Assembly (NCBI RefSeq): GCF_000740895.1 | Contig: NC_025260.1 | Location: 1,778,001 to 1,842,000 of the forward strand | DNA: 64,000 nucleotides | Source: Theileria orientalis strain Shintoku | Taxonomy: Eukaryota > Apicomplexa > Aconoidasida > Piroplasmida > Theileriidae | Direction: 5' to 3' | In this document: piece after piece, positions 11,745 through 23,400 of the stretch | Numbering within the stretch: the first letter of the stretch is position 1 | Layout: each line of letters opens with the position of its first letter | Program-made: the position numbers and the translations under genes | The notes under the pieces: model-generated | What the model was told of the DNA's origin: nothing | Databases searched by the model: none | What the model saw: only the letters and a program-made list of their open reading frames with translations

Positions 11745-14008
11745 ATGGAGAACAACAACGTGTGCCCGCAAGCCAAGAACGGCGATAAAAGAATGAGTAA
11801 AAGTGAGAAAACAACACCAACCGATGGTGTTACGAAACCACAAAGCATAGGCACGAAGTGTAGACCTAACGAAACTAACCCAAAAGCCCAAGCGCATTCA
11901 AAACTGAGAGGAAATGATTCCTCTGTTGTCATTAAGGCAATAGGCTCATACGTACAGTGTAATATTTGCAGTAAACTCTGTTCCAGACAGGGACACATCA
12001 AGTGCGCAGAGTGTATCGACTTCAATATATGTATTAAATGCTTCTGTTCCGGCCTAGAAAGGCCAGACGAGGAGGCCCTGAGTAGCTCATTCGTAAACGT
12101 ACCATTGAAGGATTCAGGGTCGGAACACCGAAACACACACAAGTACATACCAGTAGGCCCGTCAAACTTCGCCCTGTTCTCAAAAGGTACAAAAGTAAAT
12201 TATAATGCTGTTTAGATTGGTCAGCGGAACAGGAGCTGTTGCTGATAGACGCGATTTCGAAATACGGACTCGGAAACTGGACAGTAAGATCAATAGACAT
12301 ATATGTGTGGAAACTTTACGGCACGTTAAAAATCATGTGCAGGAGGTGTCGGACATGGTTACAATGTCGCACTCAGGGTACAAGACGGAGGAGGAATGCG
12401 AAGCACACTACTACCAGTACTACCTAAATTCAGCAACAGCGCCACTACCGGTAAGCACTAAAAAGTAAAAAGACCTTTCGAAAGCACACTAACAAACACT
12501 TAGGATACGACGAGTCTGGTCTACGATAATAATGGAAAGCCACTTATGGTACCACACAGAGGCCCGCGCCCATTACAGGATAAACCAAAGCCAGGTATAG
12601 GAACCACAAGTGATAAATAAAATCAATTTCAGCCTCGAGCAATAAGCCGCAAGCCAAGCCACAAATAATTGGATATTGGCCACTGAGAGGAGACTTCGAC
12701 ATAGAATACGACAACGACGCAGAGCTGATACTGGCGGACATGGAATTTAGATCGGACGACACCCCCGAGCAAATAGAATTGAAGCTGAGCGTAATTGAAA
12801 TATACAACTCTAAACTAGATGAACGGATATATCGCAAAAAAATCATAATAGAACGGTAAGAAAATGGCCTGAATAAGTAGCTATTGCAGAGATTTATTGA
12901 TGTGTATTGCCACCATAGATAATAACTACACTATGAACTTACTCAGTTAATAAAGTAAGGTTACTTGATTAATTTGAACACGCATGTTAGTTGTGTGCCT
13001 GTTAATGCCGTACTCTAATATACCCAATTACCTTGCATATGAGAAATTGTGTAGGGGCCTGCTCGATACAAAGTCCCTGCAACAGAAGGAGCGTAAGTAC
13101 ACAACGGAGGAAAAGGAACTATACAACCTGTTTAAGCCATTCCTAAGGTTCCAAACACCAGAGGAACACGATCACACAATAAGACTCATAGTCAAGGAGA
13201 GGAAGCTGAGATCAAGACTGTATCAGCTGATGATATGGAAGACCCTGGGATTGGAGAGCGCCGAGGACATCAAGAAGTACGAAGATAAGCTGCAGAGAAT
13301 AGACTACTTCAAAGAGGTGTTGATTAAGCAGGAATCGGACCCTTCCAGGAGACACGAAAAAAGATTGAGAACATCTTCGTTTGACAACGAGGTGACCGTT
13401 TAGACAACTAATAGATAGGAACAGATAAATAGATAGATATGGAGACAGTTAGTTACACACATAGAAAGTAACAACAACGTGCAAACAGAGCATAATTGTC
13501 CTAGGCTGCCAGCACCAGTAGTGCCAATAAGCTTAAGCTGAAAGATTTCATGGAGGAAAACGAAATAGAGTTCTGCGAATCACTACAGCTGCCGCCAATC
13601 GCCTACTTCCTGGCAAAAAGAGTACTGCTGCAAGAGCTGGCCTGCAACACAATATACTCAGTGGACGACATGTGCAACGAGCTGAGAATAGACGGGACGA
13701 AGCAGGGAAGAATATTCGACTTCCTGCTAATGCTCTCGCCCAAGGCGCTGAGAAGCATGGACCAGGAAGTGGCGGACCTGTCGAAGGCGACACTGGATAA
13801 GTACGGATTCATAGACACGTCGAACTCGTCAACACAAATCACAGTGGACACGACAACGAGCGCGCCCGTGGGAGCAGTGGAAAAGTCAACTGGGTCCTCG
13901 ACGAAGACCAGTAACCCTGAATCCAGGGGGTCTCACACGCCCAGGTCGACGACGAAGGGCACACCCACAGCCGACAGACCCTTGAAACAGCAGAAATTGC
14001 AATTTTAA
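11745..14008 (+). CDS. ADA2: ADA2 transcriptional adaptor (SAGA/GCN5 complex)
   Basis: Links GCN5 histone acetyltransferase to nucleosomes. Exons: 11745-12186, 12216-12283, 12343-12450, 12504-12594, 12633-12855, 13055-13391 and 13505-14008, giving 590 aa. Domain order: ZZ-type zinc finger (CNICSKLC and [13 protein letters not shown]), SANT/Myb domain ([20 protein letters not shown] continuing into [15 protein letters not shown]), the ADA2 core ([59 protein letters not shown]), and a C-terminal SWIRM domain ([20 protein letters not shown]). The exon 6 donor could instead be at 13397 (both phase 0). The C-terminal tail is Ser/Thr-rich. Every domain is cut by introns, so none is complete in one frame. 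Confidence 0.92.
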
Positions 14009-14122
14009 TTTTTAATACGTATATGTGTTACGATATTTAGGGAGTATTTGAGTTAGGTGGCGCCGTGCATCATCGGGTCACCTCCAGAGGATTTCAGTTT
14101 TAAAACCTAGGATTCCAGGGGA

Positions 14123-15643
14123 ATGGAGGATGAGATTAGTATATATGACCACTCTGAATACGTTACAGCGTATGACGAGCATCATAATACACTGCAAGGC
14201 TGCTACTACTCCCAAGCGGAGCAATATAAGGATTGCGAAGCTCCAACGAATACATACGAGCATAACCACCAGTTCCAAGAAAGTTACGCATCTAAGAACA
14301 CGCAATTTAACTCCTTCCTACAGAACTACTCCAATAATCACAGAAAAATAGATACAATGTTCCGTTTTTATAGAATCTCGAACAACCTTAACATTAATAA
14401 CCCAGATAGGATATACAACATGTTCTTAAAGAGACTTAAAAATAGAAAAAGGTTGGAATCATCGCCAATTAGTCTTGAATTGGTAGTTGCGGCACTTTTC
14501 TACATTGATCAGCGCAACAACAGTTCGACCAACTATACTCTCCGTGATATACTATCTAGGATACCGAACTGCCGAGTTACCCTAAAGGAGTTTAGCGGAA
14601 TAATATCTAGGATATCTAGGGAGGCTGGAGTAACTAAACTGGCAACTGTCCTAGATGACAGCGTAATAAGCAATATGCTGGAAAAGTTAAGAACATATTG
14701 CGCGCAGAACATCGATGGAACTGGAGAAAGTATTACTCCAACCTGTACAACAACAGTGTTGATGAATATGAACGAGTTTGGAGACCTAGATACCATGATC
14801 AATAGCTCGACAGTCAACTTGGACTTGACAGAGGATAGTGACACCAAAGATATCGCAAAGGAACACGGAGTTGCTAATAAAGATCGAGTTAAATATAGAC
14901 TGATACATAGACTTATTTGCTCAAACTACGAAAGGATTGAGAAAGTGTCAATAACACTAATGAATTGGACGAATGACACGCTGGACTGTTCAGAAGATGT
15001 ATTAGATCCGAAAATAAGAATAGTGTTCAGATGTAAAAAAACACTAACTTCATGTATCATTTTCATCGTACTATCTGCTATGAGAATACCAGTGACCTGT
15101 ACACTGATGTGCAACGCAATGGAAGTGGCAAAACCATCATTTTATCGCAACTATCGCATTTTGATGTTTAAACTAAGTTCAATACTGGGCACCACCGAAA
15201 AGTTAAAAAACTTGAAGAATGATACATTTTGTAGGAGGATATTACTCCTGAGTGAGTCAAAGGGAGGAGTTTCAAATTCAGAGGATAGTACATACAGTAT
15301 AAAAAAGGACAGCATTGATAATGATGACTGCACAAAAAAGACAGAGAAAGATTCATTTAATGAAACCGATCATATAACCACAAATAAGATGACATATCTC
15401 AAATCTCTAAGATGTTTGGATGTTTTAAACAGTAAGCACGTGTCTACAAATGCGAAGGATAATGCCACGGGTCTTAATGAGAATCCAGTTTACTATGATA
15501 AGACAGGAAATAAATATATATGCTGTTACACAGCCGATGGAAAGAAAAAAAAGAAAACATTTTCAGTTAATCTATACGGAAGTGAGATGGCATTCAGTTT
15601 AGCGAACGAATTTTCATCATCGATTTCAAATAGGTGTATCTGA
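14123..15643 (+). CDS. Diverged AP2-domain (ApiAP2-like) protein, intronless
   Basis: A single 506-aa frame, much more AT-rich than ADA2 next to it. The last 55 residues match the ApiAP2 fold pattern: NPVYYDKTGNKYICCYTA (strands 1-2), DGKKKKKTFSVNLYG (strand 3) and SEMAFSLANEF (the amphipathic helix). ApiAP2 proteins are the main sequence-specific transcription factors of apicomplexans. The rest is helical and not recognised. The domain is weak: the usual W of strand 2 is absent. The 3' end is odd. From TTTTCATCATCG (15611) onward the sequence belongs to the 4.6-kb tandem repeat, so the last 11 codons are shared with repeat DNA. An alternative end of the same reading frame lies at 24809-24837. 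Confidence 0.62.
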   Translation: MEDEISIYDHSEYVTAYDEHHNTLQGCYYSQAEQYKDCEAPTNTYEHNHQFQESYASKNTQFNSFLQNYSNNHRKIDTMFRFYRISNNLNINNPDRIYNMFLKRLKNRKRLESSPISLELVVAALFYIDQRNNSSTNYTLRDILSRIPNCRVTLKEFSGIISRISREAGVTKLATVLDDSVISNMLEKLRTYCAQNIDGTGESITPTCTTTVLMNMNEFGDLDTMINSSTVNLDLTEDSDTKDIAKEHGVANKDRVKYRLIHRLICSNYERIEKVSITLMNWTNDTLDCSEDVLDPKIRIVFRCKKTLTSCIIFIVLSAMRIPVTCTLMCNAMEVAKPSFYRNYRILMFKLSSILGTTEKLKNLKNDTFCRRILLLSESKGGVSNSEDSTYSIKKDSIDNDDCTKKTEKDSFNETDHITTNKMTYLKSLRCLDVLNSKHVSTNAKDNATGLNENPVYYDKTGNKYICCYTADGKKKKKTFSVNLYGSEMAFSLANEFSSSISNRCI

Positions 15644-15827
15644 TACAATTATAAATATTAATATAACTTAACATTTAATAATAATATAATAAATATAGAC
15701 ATAATTGTGATATAATGATTTAACAAATATACATCAATGTTATTAGATTTAATTATTTTAAAAATTAATAAAATTAAAATTGATGATATATTAAAATGAT
15801 ATGATTAAAGACTGAGTATAAGGTGTA

Positions 15828-18800
15828 TTAATCATTAATTGGAAATGATTTTATTACAAATTCTGGATTCAACATGTAAAGAATAAATTCAAAACGATCA
15901 AAAGATACAACATTGCTTAATAAGGAATTCATTTTGTCAACTAGATCATTTTTGGATATTGAATTAATAGGTTCATCAACACACAGATCATCCAATTTCA
16001 TAGATATACCATCAATATCAATGTGTGTAATACCAATTAACCTACAAGATTTAATGGTAGAAATCAATATATCATTAATGTCAGAGATCGTTAAAAGAGC
16101 ATATTCCAATGTTACCTCTATATATGTCTTAAATATAGCTACAAGGTCATATGAATTATAATTTTCATCAATATTTGGTTCATGTGGTTTTAACTTGAAT
16201 TTATTGGAAAATTCTTTTAATTCTTTATATACAGATTCAATATTACTTTTGGATTTTAAAGCAATTTGAAGCTTTTGTTTCAACGTTTCCTTCATAGTAA
16301 ACTCTGATAAATGATTAGAGTTATTTAGAATTTTAAATAAATCATGTGCAGTTTTTTTAAGTTCATTAAATAGTGAATTAGCTTCAATCTGTTTATCAAT
16401 AGCCAAATTCAAATTAACCATAAAATTTTTTACAATTTTAATGTTTGGTTCTATATAACTAATTTTTTTAAGTTCATTTTTAAGTTTTTTACGTTCATCA
16501 TTGGATTTTACTGATTTCAATTTCTCTCGTATATCATAAAGTGATTGTATATGTTCTCTATATACGTTGATTTTAACATATCTAGAATCATTATAATAAC
16601 AACGAGTTAATATATAGTTATGATTATATGACAAATGAAGTAAACTATCATATGCGAATTTAAACTTTTTAAAAAACAAATAAATTGTGGGTATTAGTTG
16701 ATTGATTTTTATGTATCTGATTTTGTTCCATATTACACATATTATTAAAATTATTGCACACATTGTTAGTTTTAATTTATAGTTGAAATTGTTGTTTAAT
16801 ATTAATCTATCATTGATTAATTGTACATATAATACATACATTCCTGAACTTAATATAACAATTGAGTTATATTTTGATATGGAATTCAACAAACCATTTG
16901 ATATGAGTGATACAATAAAAATTATAAACAACAAATAATTAATGTTAACCATTATATTTATGTGTGATATAAAATTCTTATAGTAATGTACATTTATTAA
17001 AATCAAACACCTCACAATACATACTAATGATAATATAATAATGGTAGCCAAACTATTCTCTAAATAACCAATCATTGATATTGTATTATTTAAAACAACA
17101 TTGAATAAACTTGTTAAACTATTAAATATACTAATGTTACAATTACCAACATAAAAGTCTTTAAACATACGTGTTACTTTGTTAAACAATACATAATATT
17201 TATAAAATAATGTATCAACCTCATCATTATAATCAACATCAATAGAATCATCAACACACAGATCATCCAATTTTATAGATATACCATCAACATCAATGTG
17301 TGTAATACCAATTAACCTACAAGATTTAATGGTAGAAATCAATACATTATTAACAGTAGGTAAAATTGAACAGGCAATTTTTAATGAGTCATTAAACTTT
17401 TTCGATAAAAAATACAAATCTTCAAAAATATCAAAAATAAAAAACTTATTACGTGGATTTAATGATTGTGTAGTATATAATACAGTTCGTTCAAGTAATG
17501 TTTTGACTTTTAATAAGTTTGTCAATAATTTTGTCAATTTTTGTTTCAATTCATTCTCTTCAAAATCAAGTGGCAAATTCTTAATTGATTTAAACAAATT
17601 CATACAATTCTTCAACTCTATAGATCCAAATTCTTTTGTTTGATCAATTTTATCATAAGAAGACATAAAATCTAGTTTAATAGGTTTATAATCATAACAA
17701 AATAAATTAGAGTTCTCAGTTTTTTTATCATCATGTGATTCTTCATTTGAATCATTTAATATATCCAATTTTGTTTTATTAAAAATATAAGATAAATCAA
17801 ATTTTGGATTTTCAACATTATATTTATAAGAAATATCACTAATATAAGTTATATAGTTTGTATAAAAAGCAAAAACATTTATCGTATTTAGACAAAAACG
17901 ATCTTTCTTTAATAACAAATAAATTGTGGGTATTAGTTGATTGATTTTTATGTATCTGATTTTGTTCCATATTACACATATTATTAAAATTATTGCACAC
18001 ATTGTTAGTTTTAATTTATAGTTGAAATTGTTGTTTAATATTAATCTATCATTGATTAATTGTACATATAATACATACATTCCTGAACTTAATATAACAA
18101 TTGAGTTATATTTTGATATGGAATTCAACAAACCATTTGATATGAGTGATACAATAAAAATTATAAACAACAAATAATTAATGTTAACCATTATATTTAT
18201 GTGTGATATAAAATTCTTATAGTAATGTACATTTATTAAAATCAAACACCTCACAATACATACTAATGATAATATAATAATGGTAGCCAAACTATTCTCT
18301 AAATAACCAATCATTGATATTGTATTATTTAAAACAACATTGAATAAACTTGTTAAACTATTAAATATACTAATGTTACAATTACCAACATAAAAGTCTT
18401 TAAACATACGTGTTACTTTGTTAAACAATACATAATATTTATAAAATAATGTATCAACCTCATCATTATAATCAACATCAATAGAATCATCAACACACAG
18501 ATCATCCAATTTTATAGATATACCATCAACATCAATGTGTGTAATACCAATTAACCTACAAGATTTAATGGTAGAAATCAATACATTATTAATAGTAGGT
18601 ATTGAATCAGATAAACATTTATATGCTACTTTTAGATATAAATCTATTATATATCTCAGTACGAGTTTTAAAAATGATCCTATATACTGATCAACATCAT
18701 AAGGAACATATCCTGAAAAATTTAATGAATAAAAATAGGATTCTTTTCTGTCTCTTAATTTCATAATTAATTTTGGTACACTTTCATATGATGTTATAAT

Positions 18801-19508
18801 ATTTTCTATCTCATCACATCCCATTTCTAAATTTGATTTAATTTTTATAAGTGTATTTATTTTATTATTAAGTAACTTCCTTAAATTTGAATTTCCTAAA
18901 TTATTTGATTCATCTAATATTAACAATAATTTATCATCTAATGTTTTAATTGTATTAAACATTTCTTTTGTTTCACATATTAGTTTATATATTCTGTGTA
19001 TTTTAATCTTATTGTTTAATTTGTCAACAATAAATTTTAAATCATTTTTATAATCAAACAAATTTCCACTATTTAGCTCTAATAGACTATGTGATGAATA
19101 TTTTGTAAAGAAAAATATATTGCTGATAATATGAAGATATGGCATTGTGTTTTGATCCACAATCATTTCACTGTTTGCAATTATTGATTTTGAAAATGAA
19201 TCAATTAATATTTTAATAACGACTTCTAACCTATCGGTAATTGCATCATAAGATTCCACAGTAGAATTTATGTAAAATACGATTCGTCTATGGGAAAACC
19301 ATTTAAAAATATATGAGTTTACACATGTAAACAATATTATGGACACAACTATATTTAATTTAAACATTGTTAAACCATATGGAAGAATCAATGAATTATT
19401 CATATCGACAATCAACTTATTAACCAAATAAGATGAACCAATATAGTTTGATTTAATAAATTTAAAAAATGAACCAATCAAATATTTGATCATTCTTTTT
19501 ATATTCAA
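15828..19508 (-). CDS. 1226-aa repeat-built multi-pass membrane protein, copy 1
   Basis: Not recognised. Intronless and very AT-rich. There is one N-terminal hydrophobic helix (about residues 45-65). After it the protein is a threefold repeat of a helical, charged spacer followed by the motif ISTIKSCRLIGITHID. Repeats 1 and 2 continue into a conserved block of about 225 residues (about 306-530 and 719-943) with four hydrophobic segments, such as IIILSLVCIVRCLILI and LTMCAIILIICVIW. Repeat 3 (about 1146 onward) stops soon after CVDEP. The two four-TM modules are identical. Theileria Tpr/Tar genes are also intronless, tandem and multi-TM; a relationship is possible but not shown. Transcription would run away from the MFS-like gene, towards the AP2 gene. 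Confidence 0.8.
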   Translation of the reverse strand: MNIKRMIKYLIGSFFKFIKSNYIGSSYLVNKLIVDMNNSLILPYGLTMFKLNIVVSIILFTCVNSYIFKWFSHRRIVFYINSTVESYDAITDRLEVVIKILIDSFSKSIIANSEMIVDQNTMPYLHIISNIFFFTKYSSHSLLELNSGNLFDYKNDLKFIVDKLNNKIKIHRIYKLICETKEMFNTIKTLDDKLLLILDESNNLGNSNLRKLLNNKINTLIKIKSNLEMGCDEIENIITSYESVPKLIMKLRDRKESYFYSLNFSGYVPYDVDQYIGSFLKLVLRYIIDLYLKVAYKCLSDSIPTINNVLISTIKSCRLIGITHIDVDGISIKLDDLCVDDSIDVDYNDEVDTLFYKYYVLFNKVTRMFKDFYVGNCNISIFNSLTSLFNVVLNNTISMIGYLENSLATIIILSLVCIVRCLILINVHYYKNFISHINIMVNINYLLFIIFIVSLISNGLLNSISKYNSIVILSSGMYVLYVQLINDRLILNNNFNYKLKLTMCAIILIICVIWNKIRYIKINQLIPTIYLLLKKDRFCLNTINVFAFYTNYITYISDISYKYNVENPKFDLSYIFNKTKLDILNDSNEESHDDKKTENSNLFCYDYKPIKLDFMSSYDKIDQTKEFGSIELKNCMNLFKSIKNLPLDFEENELKQKLTKLLTNLLKVKTLLERTVLYTTQSLNPRNKFFIFDIFEDLYFLSKKFNDSLKIACSILPTVNNVLISTIKSCRLIGITHIDVDGISIKLDDLCVDDSIDVDYNDEVDTLFYKYYVLFNKVTRMFKDFYVGNCNISIFNSLTSLFNVVLNNTISMIGYLENSLATIIILSLVCIVRCLILINVHYYKNFISHINIMVNINYLLFIIFIVSLISNGLLNSISKYNSIVILSSGMYVLYVQLINDRLILNNNFNYKLKLTMCAIILIICVIWNKIRYIKINQLIPTIYLFFKKFKFAYDSLLHLSYNHNYILTRCYYNDSRYVKINVYREHIQSLYDIREKLKSVKSNDERKKLKNELKKISYIEPNIKIVKNFMVNLNLAIDKQIEANSLFNELKKTAHDLFKILNNSNHLSEFTMKETLKQKLQIALKSKSNIESVYKELKEFSNKFKLKPHEPNIDENYNSYDLVAIFKTYIEVTLEYALLTISDINDILISTIKSCRLIGITHIDIDGISMKLDDLCVDEPINSISKNDLVDKMNSLLSNVVSFDRFEFILYMLNPEFVIKSFPIND
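16677..17352 (-). repeat. Internal 676-bp module (second module of copy 1)
   Basis: Near-identical at the DNA level to 17916-18591, with an offset of exactly 1239 bases. It spans the TM block plus the ISTIKSCRLIG motif. The same pair recurs in unit 2 (about 21277-21952 and 22516-23191). A diverged partial third copy lies at about 15970-16080 (and about 20570-20680). Confidence 0.9.
17916..18591 (-). repeat. Internal 676-bp module (first module of copy 1)
   Basis: Partner of 16677-17352. Silent sites are also conserved between the two, which points to recent copying or ongoing gene conversion, not just selection on the protein. Confidence 0.9.
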
Positions 19509-20427
19509 ATAAATTTTGACTTAATTTGTATTTTAAATTATCAAATAGGGAATCTTATCTCACTGTTGTGTACATTGATATTAAAATTATCTTAATTATG
19601 TTTTATATTATTAAAAGAATTGCCATTTATAATCAGATACACAGATATAATATAATAACATTGTTCGTTTAATATATTAAATGTTAAATTAATTTTATGT
19701 GTTTTGGAAATATAAATATATAGTGTGTTAAGGGGTTACAACTTAATGAATTATAAAATATAGATATTATCCAAACAATTTTAGATGTCAACTGTCAATG
19801 TTAAATTAAATACGAGATGTCAGTTGGCAACTAAATGATATATATAGTTATATTGTCATTGTGTGGTATAATACAAATTATGATTATTACTGCTTTATGT
19901 TATATATATAAACTCTAAAAATTGTTATTACATATACAAAATCCATAGAATACAAATTAGAATATTACATTATTGTAAATTTCATGTAAACATTATAAGT
20001 ATTTTCCGTATTGTAATTACTAATCAACATATAAGAGCAAAACAACGAATTATCATCAAAACCCAAATACGAAATGATACAATATAATAACTATGTATAA
20101 CTTATTATATATATGACATATATTTATTTTAATATTAATTATAAGCTATGAGATTACAATTTGGATTTTTAATTTAAAAATTATTTTATTACCAAATTGT
20201 ATTTGAGGTTTTCATCATCGATTTCAAATAGGTGTATCTGATACAATTATAAATATTAATATAACTTAACATATAATAATAATATATTAAACATAGACAT
20301 ATAATTGTGATATAATAATTTAACAAATATACATCAATGTTATTAGATTTAATTATTTTAAAAATTAATAAAATTAAAATTGATGATATATTAAAATGAT
20401 ATGATTAAAGACTGAGTATAAGGTGTA
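19509..20427. other. Non-coding spacer between the two 1226-aa genes
   Basis: Very AT-rich. It holds the upstream region of copy 1, the unit junction at 20208/20209 and the 3' flank of copy 2. The same upstream DNA follows copy 2 at 24109-24808. It includes two similar 13-16 base stretches (atgtcaactgtcaatg and atgtcagttggcaa, about 19784-19830), but no gene was seen. Confidence 0.6.
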
Positions 20428-23400
20428 TTAATCATTAATTGGAAATGATTTTATTACAAATTCTGGATTCAACATGTAAAGAATAAATTCAAAACGATCA
20501 AAAGATACAACATTGCTTAATAAGGAATTCATTTTGTCAACTAGATCATTTTTGGATATTGAATTAATAGGTTCATCAACACACAGATCATCCAATTTCA
20601 TAGATATACCATCAATATCAATGTGTGTAATACCAATTAACCTACAAGATTTAATGGTAGAAATCAATATATCATTAATGTCAGAGATCGTTAAAAGAGC
20701 ATATTCCAATGTTACCTCTATATATGTCTTAAATATAGCTACAAGGTCATATGAATTATAATTTTCATCAATATTTGGTTCATGTGGTTTTAACTTGAAT
20801 TTATTGGAAAATTCTTTTAATTCTTTATATACAGATTCAATATTACTTTTGGATTTTAAAGCAATTTGAAGCTTTTGTTTCAACGTTTCCTTCATAGTAA
20901 ACTCTGATAAATGATTAGAGTTATTTAGAATTTTAAATAAATCATGTGCAGTTTTTTTAAGTTCATTAAATAGTGAATTAGCTTCAATCTGTTTATCAAT
21001 AGCCAAATTCAAATTAACCATAAAATTTTTTACAATTTTAATGTTTGGTTCTATATAACTAATTTTTTTAAGTTCATTTTTAAGTTTTTTACGTTCATCA
21101 TTGGATTTTACTGATTTCAATTTCTCTCGTATATCATAAAGTGATTGTATATTTTCTCTATATACGTTGATTTTAACATATCTAGAATCATTATAATAAC
21201 AACGAGTTAATATATAGTTATGATTATATGACAAATGAAGTAAACTATCATATGCGAATTTAAACTTTTTAAAAAACAAATAAATTGTGGGTATTAGTTG
21301 ATTGATTTTTATGTATCTGATTTTGTTCCATATTACACATATTATTAAAATTATTGCACACATTGTTAGTTTTAATTTATAGTTGAAATTGTTGTTTAAT
21401 ATTAATCTATCATTGATTAATTGTACATATAATACATACATTCCTGAACTTAATATAACAATTGAGTTATATTTTGATATGGAATTCAACAAACCATTTG
21501 ATATGAGTGATACAATAAAAATTATAAACAACAAATAATTAATGTTAACCATTATATTTATGTGTGATATAAAATTCTTATAGTAATGTACATTTATTAA
21601 AATCAAACACCTCACAATACATACTAATGATAATATAATAATGGTAGCCAAACTATTCTCTAAATAACCAATCATTGATATTGTATTATTTAAAACAACA
21701 TTGAATAAACTTGTTAAACTATTAAATATACTAATGTTACAATTACCAACATAAAAGTCTTTAAACATACGTGTTACTTTGTTAAACAATACATAATATT
21801 TATAAAATAATGTATCAACCTCATCATTATAATCAACATCAATAGAATCATCAACACACAGATCATCCAATTTTATAGATATACCATCAACATCAATGTG
21901 TGTAATACCAATTAACCTACAAGATTTAATGGTAGAAATCAATACATTATTAATATTAGGTAAAATTGAACAGGCAAATTTTAATGAGTAATTAAACTTT
22001 TTCGATAAAAAATACAAATCTTTAAAAAAATCATAATTAAAAAACATATTACGTGGATTTAAAGATTGTGTAGTATATAATACAATTTGTTCAAGTAATG
22101 TTTTGACTTTTAATAAGTTTGTCAATAATTTTGTCAATTTTTGTTTCAATTCATTCTCTTCAAAATCAAGTGGCAAATTCTTAATTGATTTAAACAAATT
22201 CATACAATTCTTCAACTCTATAGATCCAAATTCTTTTGTTTGATCAATTTTATCATAAGTAGACATAAAATCTAGTTTAATAGGTTTATAATCATAACAA
22301 AATAAATTAGAGTTCTCAGTTTTTTTATCATCATGTGATTCTTCATTTGAATCATTTAATATATCCAATTTTCTTTTATTAAAAATATAAGATAAATCAA
22401 ATTTTGGATTTTCAACATTATATTTATAAGAAATATCACTAATATAAGTTATATAGTTTGTATAAAAAGCAAAAACATTTATTGTATTTATACAAAAACG
22501 ATCTTTCTTTAATAACAAATAAATTGTGGGTATTAGTTGATTGATTTTTATGTATCTGATTTTGTTCCATATTACACATATTATTAAAATTATTGCACAC
22601 ATTGTTAGTTTTAATTTATAGTTGAAATTGTTGTTTAATATTAATCTATCATTGATTAATTGTACATATAATACATACATTCCTGAACTTAATATAACAA
22701 TTGAGTTATATTTTGATATGGAATTCAACAAACCATTTGATATGAGTGATACAATAAAAATTATAAACAACAAATAATTAATGTTAACCATTATATTTAT
22801 GTGTGATATAAAATTCTTATAGTAATGTACATTTATTAAAATCAAACACCTCACAATACATACTAATGATAATATAATAATGGTAGCCAAACTATTCTCT
22901 AAATAACCAATCATTGATATTGTATTATTTAAAACAACATTGAATAAACTTGTTAAACTATTAAATATACTAATGTTACAATTACCAACATAAAAGTCTT
23001 TAAACATACGTGTTACTTTGTTAAACAATACATAATATTTATAAAATAATGTATCAACCTCATCATTATAATCAACATCAATAGAATCATCTACACACAG
23101 ATCATCCAATTTTATAGATATACCATCAACATCAATGTGTGTAATACCAATTAACCTACAAGATTTAATGGTAGAAATCAATACATTATTAACAGTAGTT
23201 ATTGATTCAGATATACATTTATATGCTACTTTTAGATATAAATCTATTATATATCTCAGTACGAGTTTTAAAAATGATCCTATATACTGATCAACATCAT
23301 AAGGAACATATCCTGAAAAATTTAATGAATAAAAATAGTATTCTTTTCTGTCGTTTAATTTCATAATTAATTTTGGTACACTTTCATATGATGTTATAAT

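Larger units (their letters stand above)
15611..20208. repeat. Tandem 4.6-kb repeat, unit 1
   Basis: Begins at ttttcatcatcgatttcaaa inside the AP2 3' end and finishes at aattgtatttgagg. Unit 2 (20209-24808) follows directly and is nearly identical. The coding parts are offset by exactly 4600 bases, and a 2-base difference near 15698 versus 20298 explains the 4598/4600 lengths. Each unit carries one minus-strand 1226-codon ORF and about 0.7 kb of upstream DNA. Confidence 0.93.
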
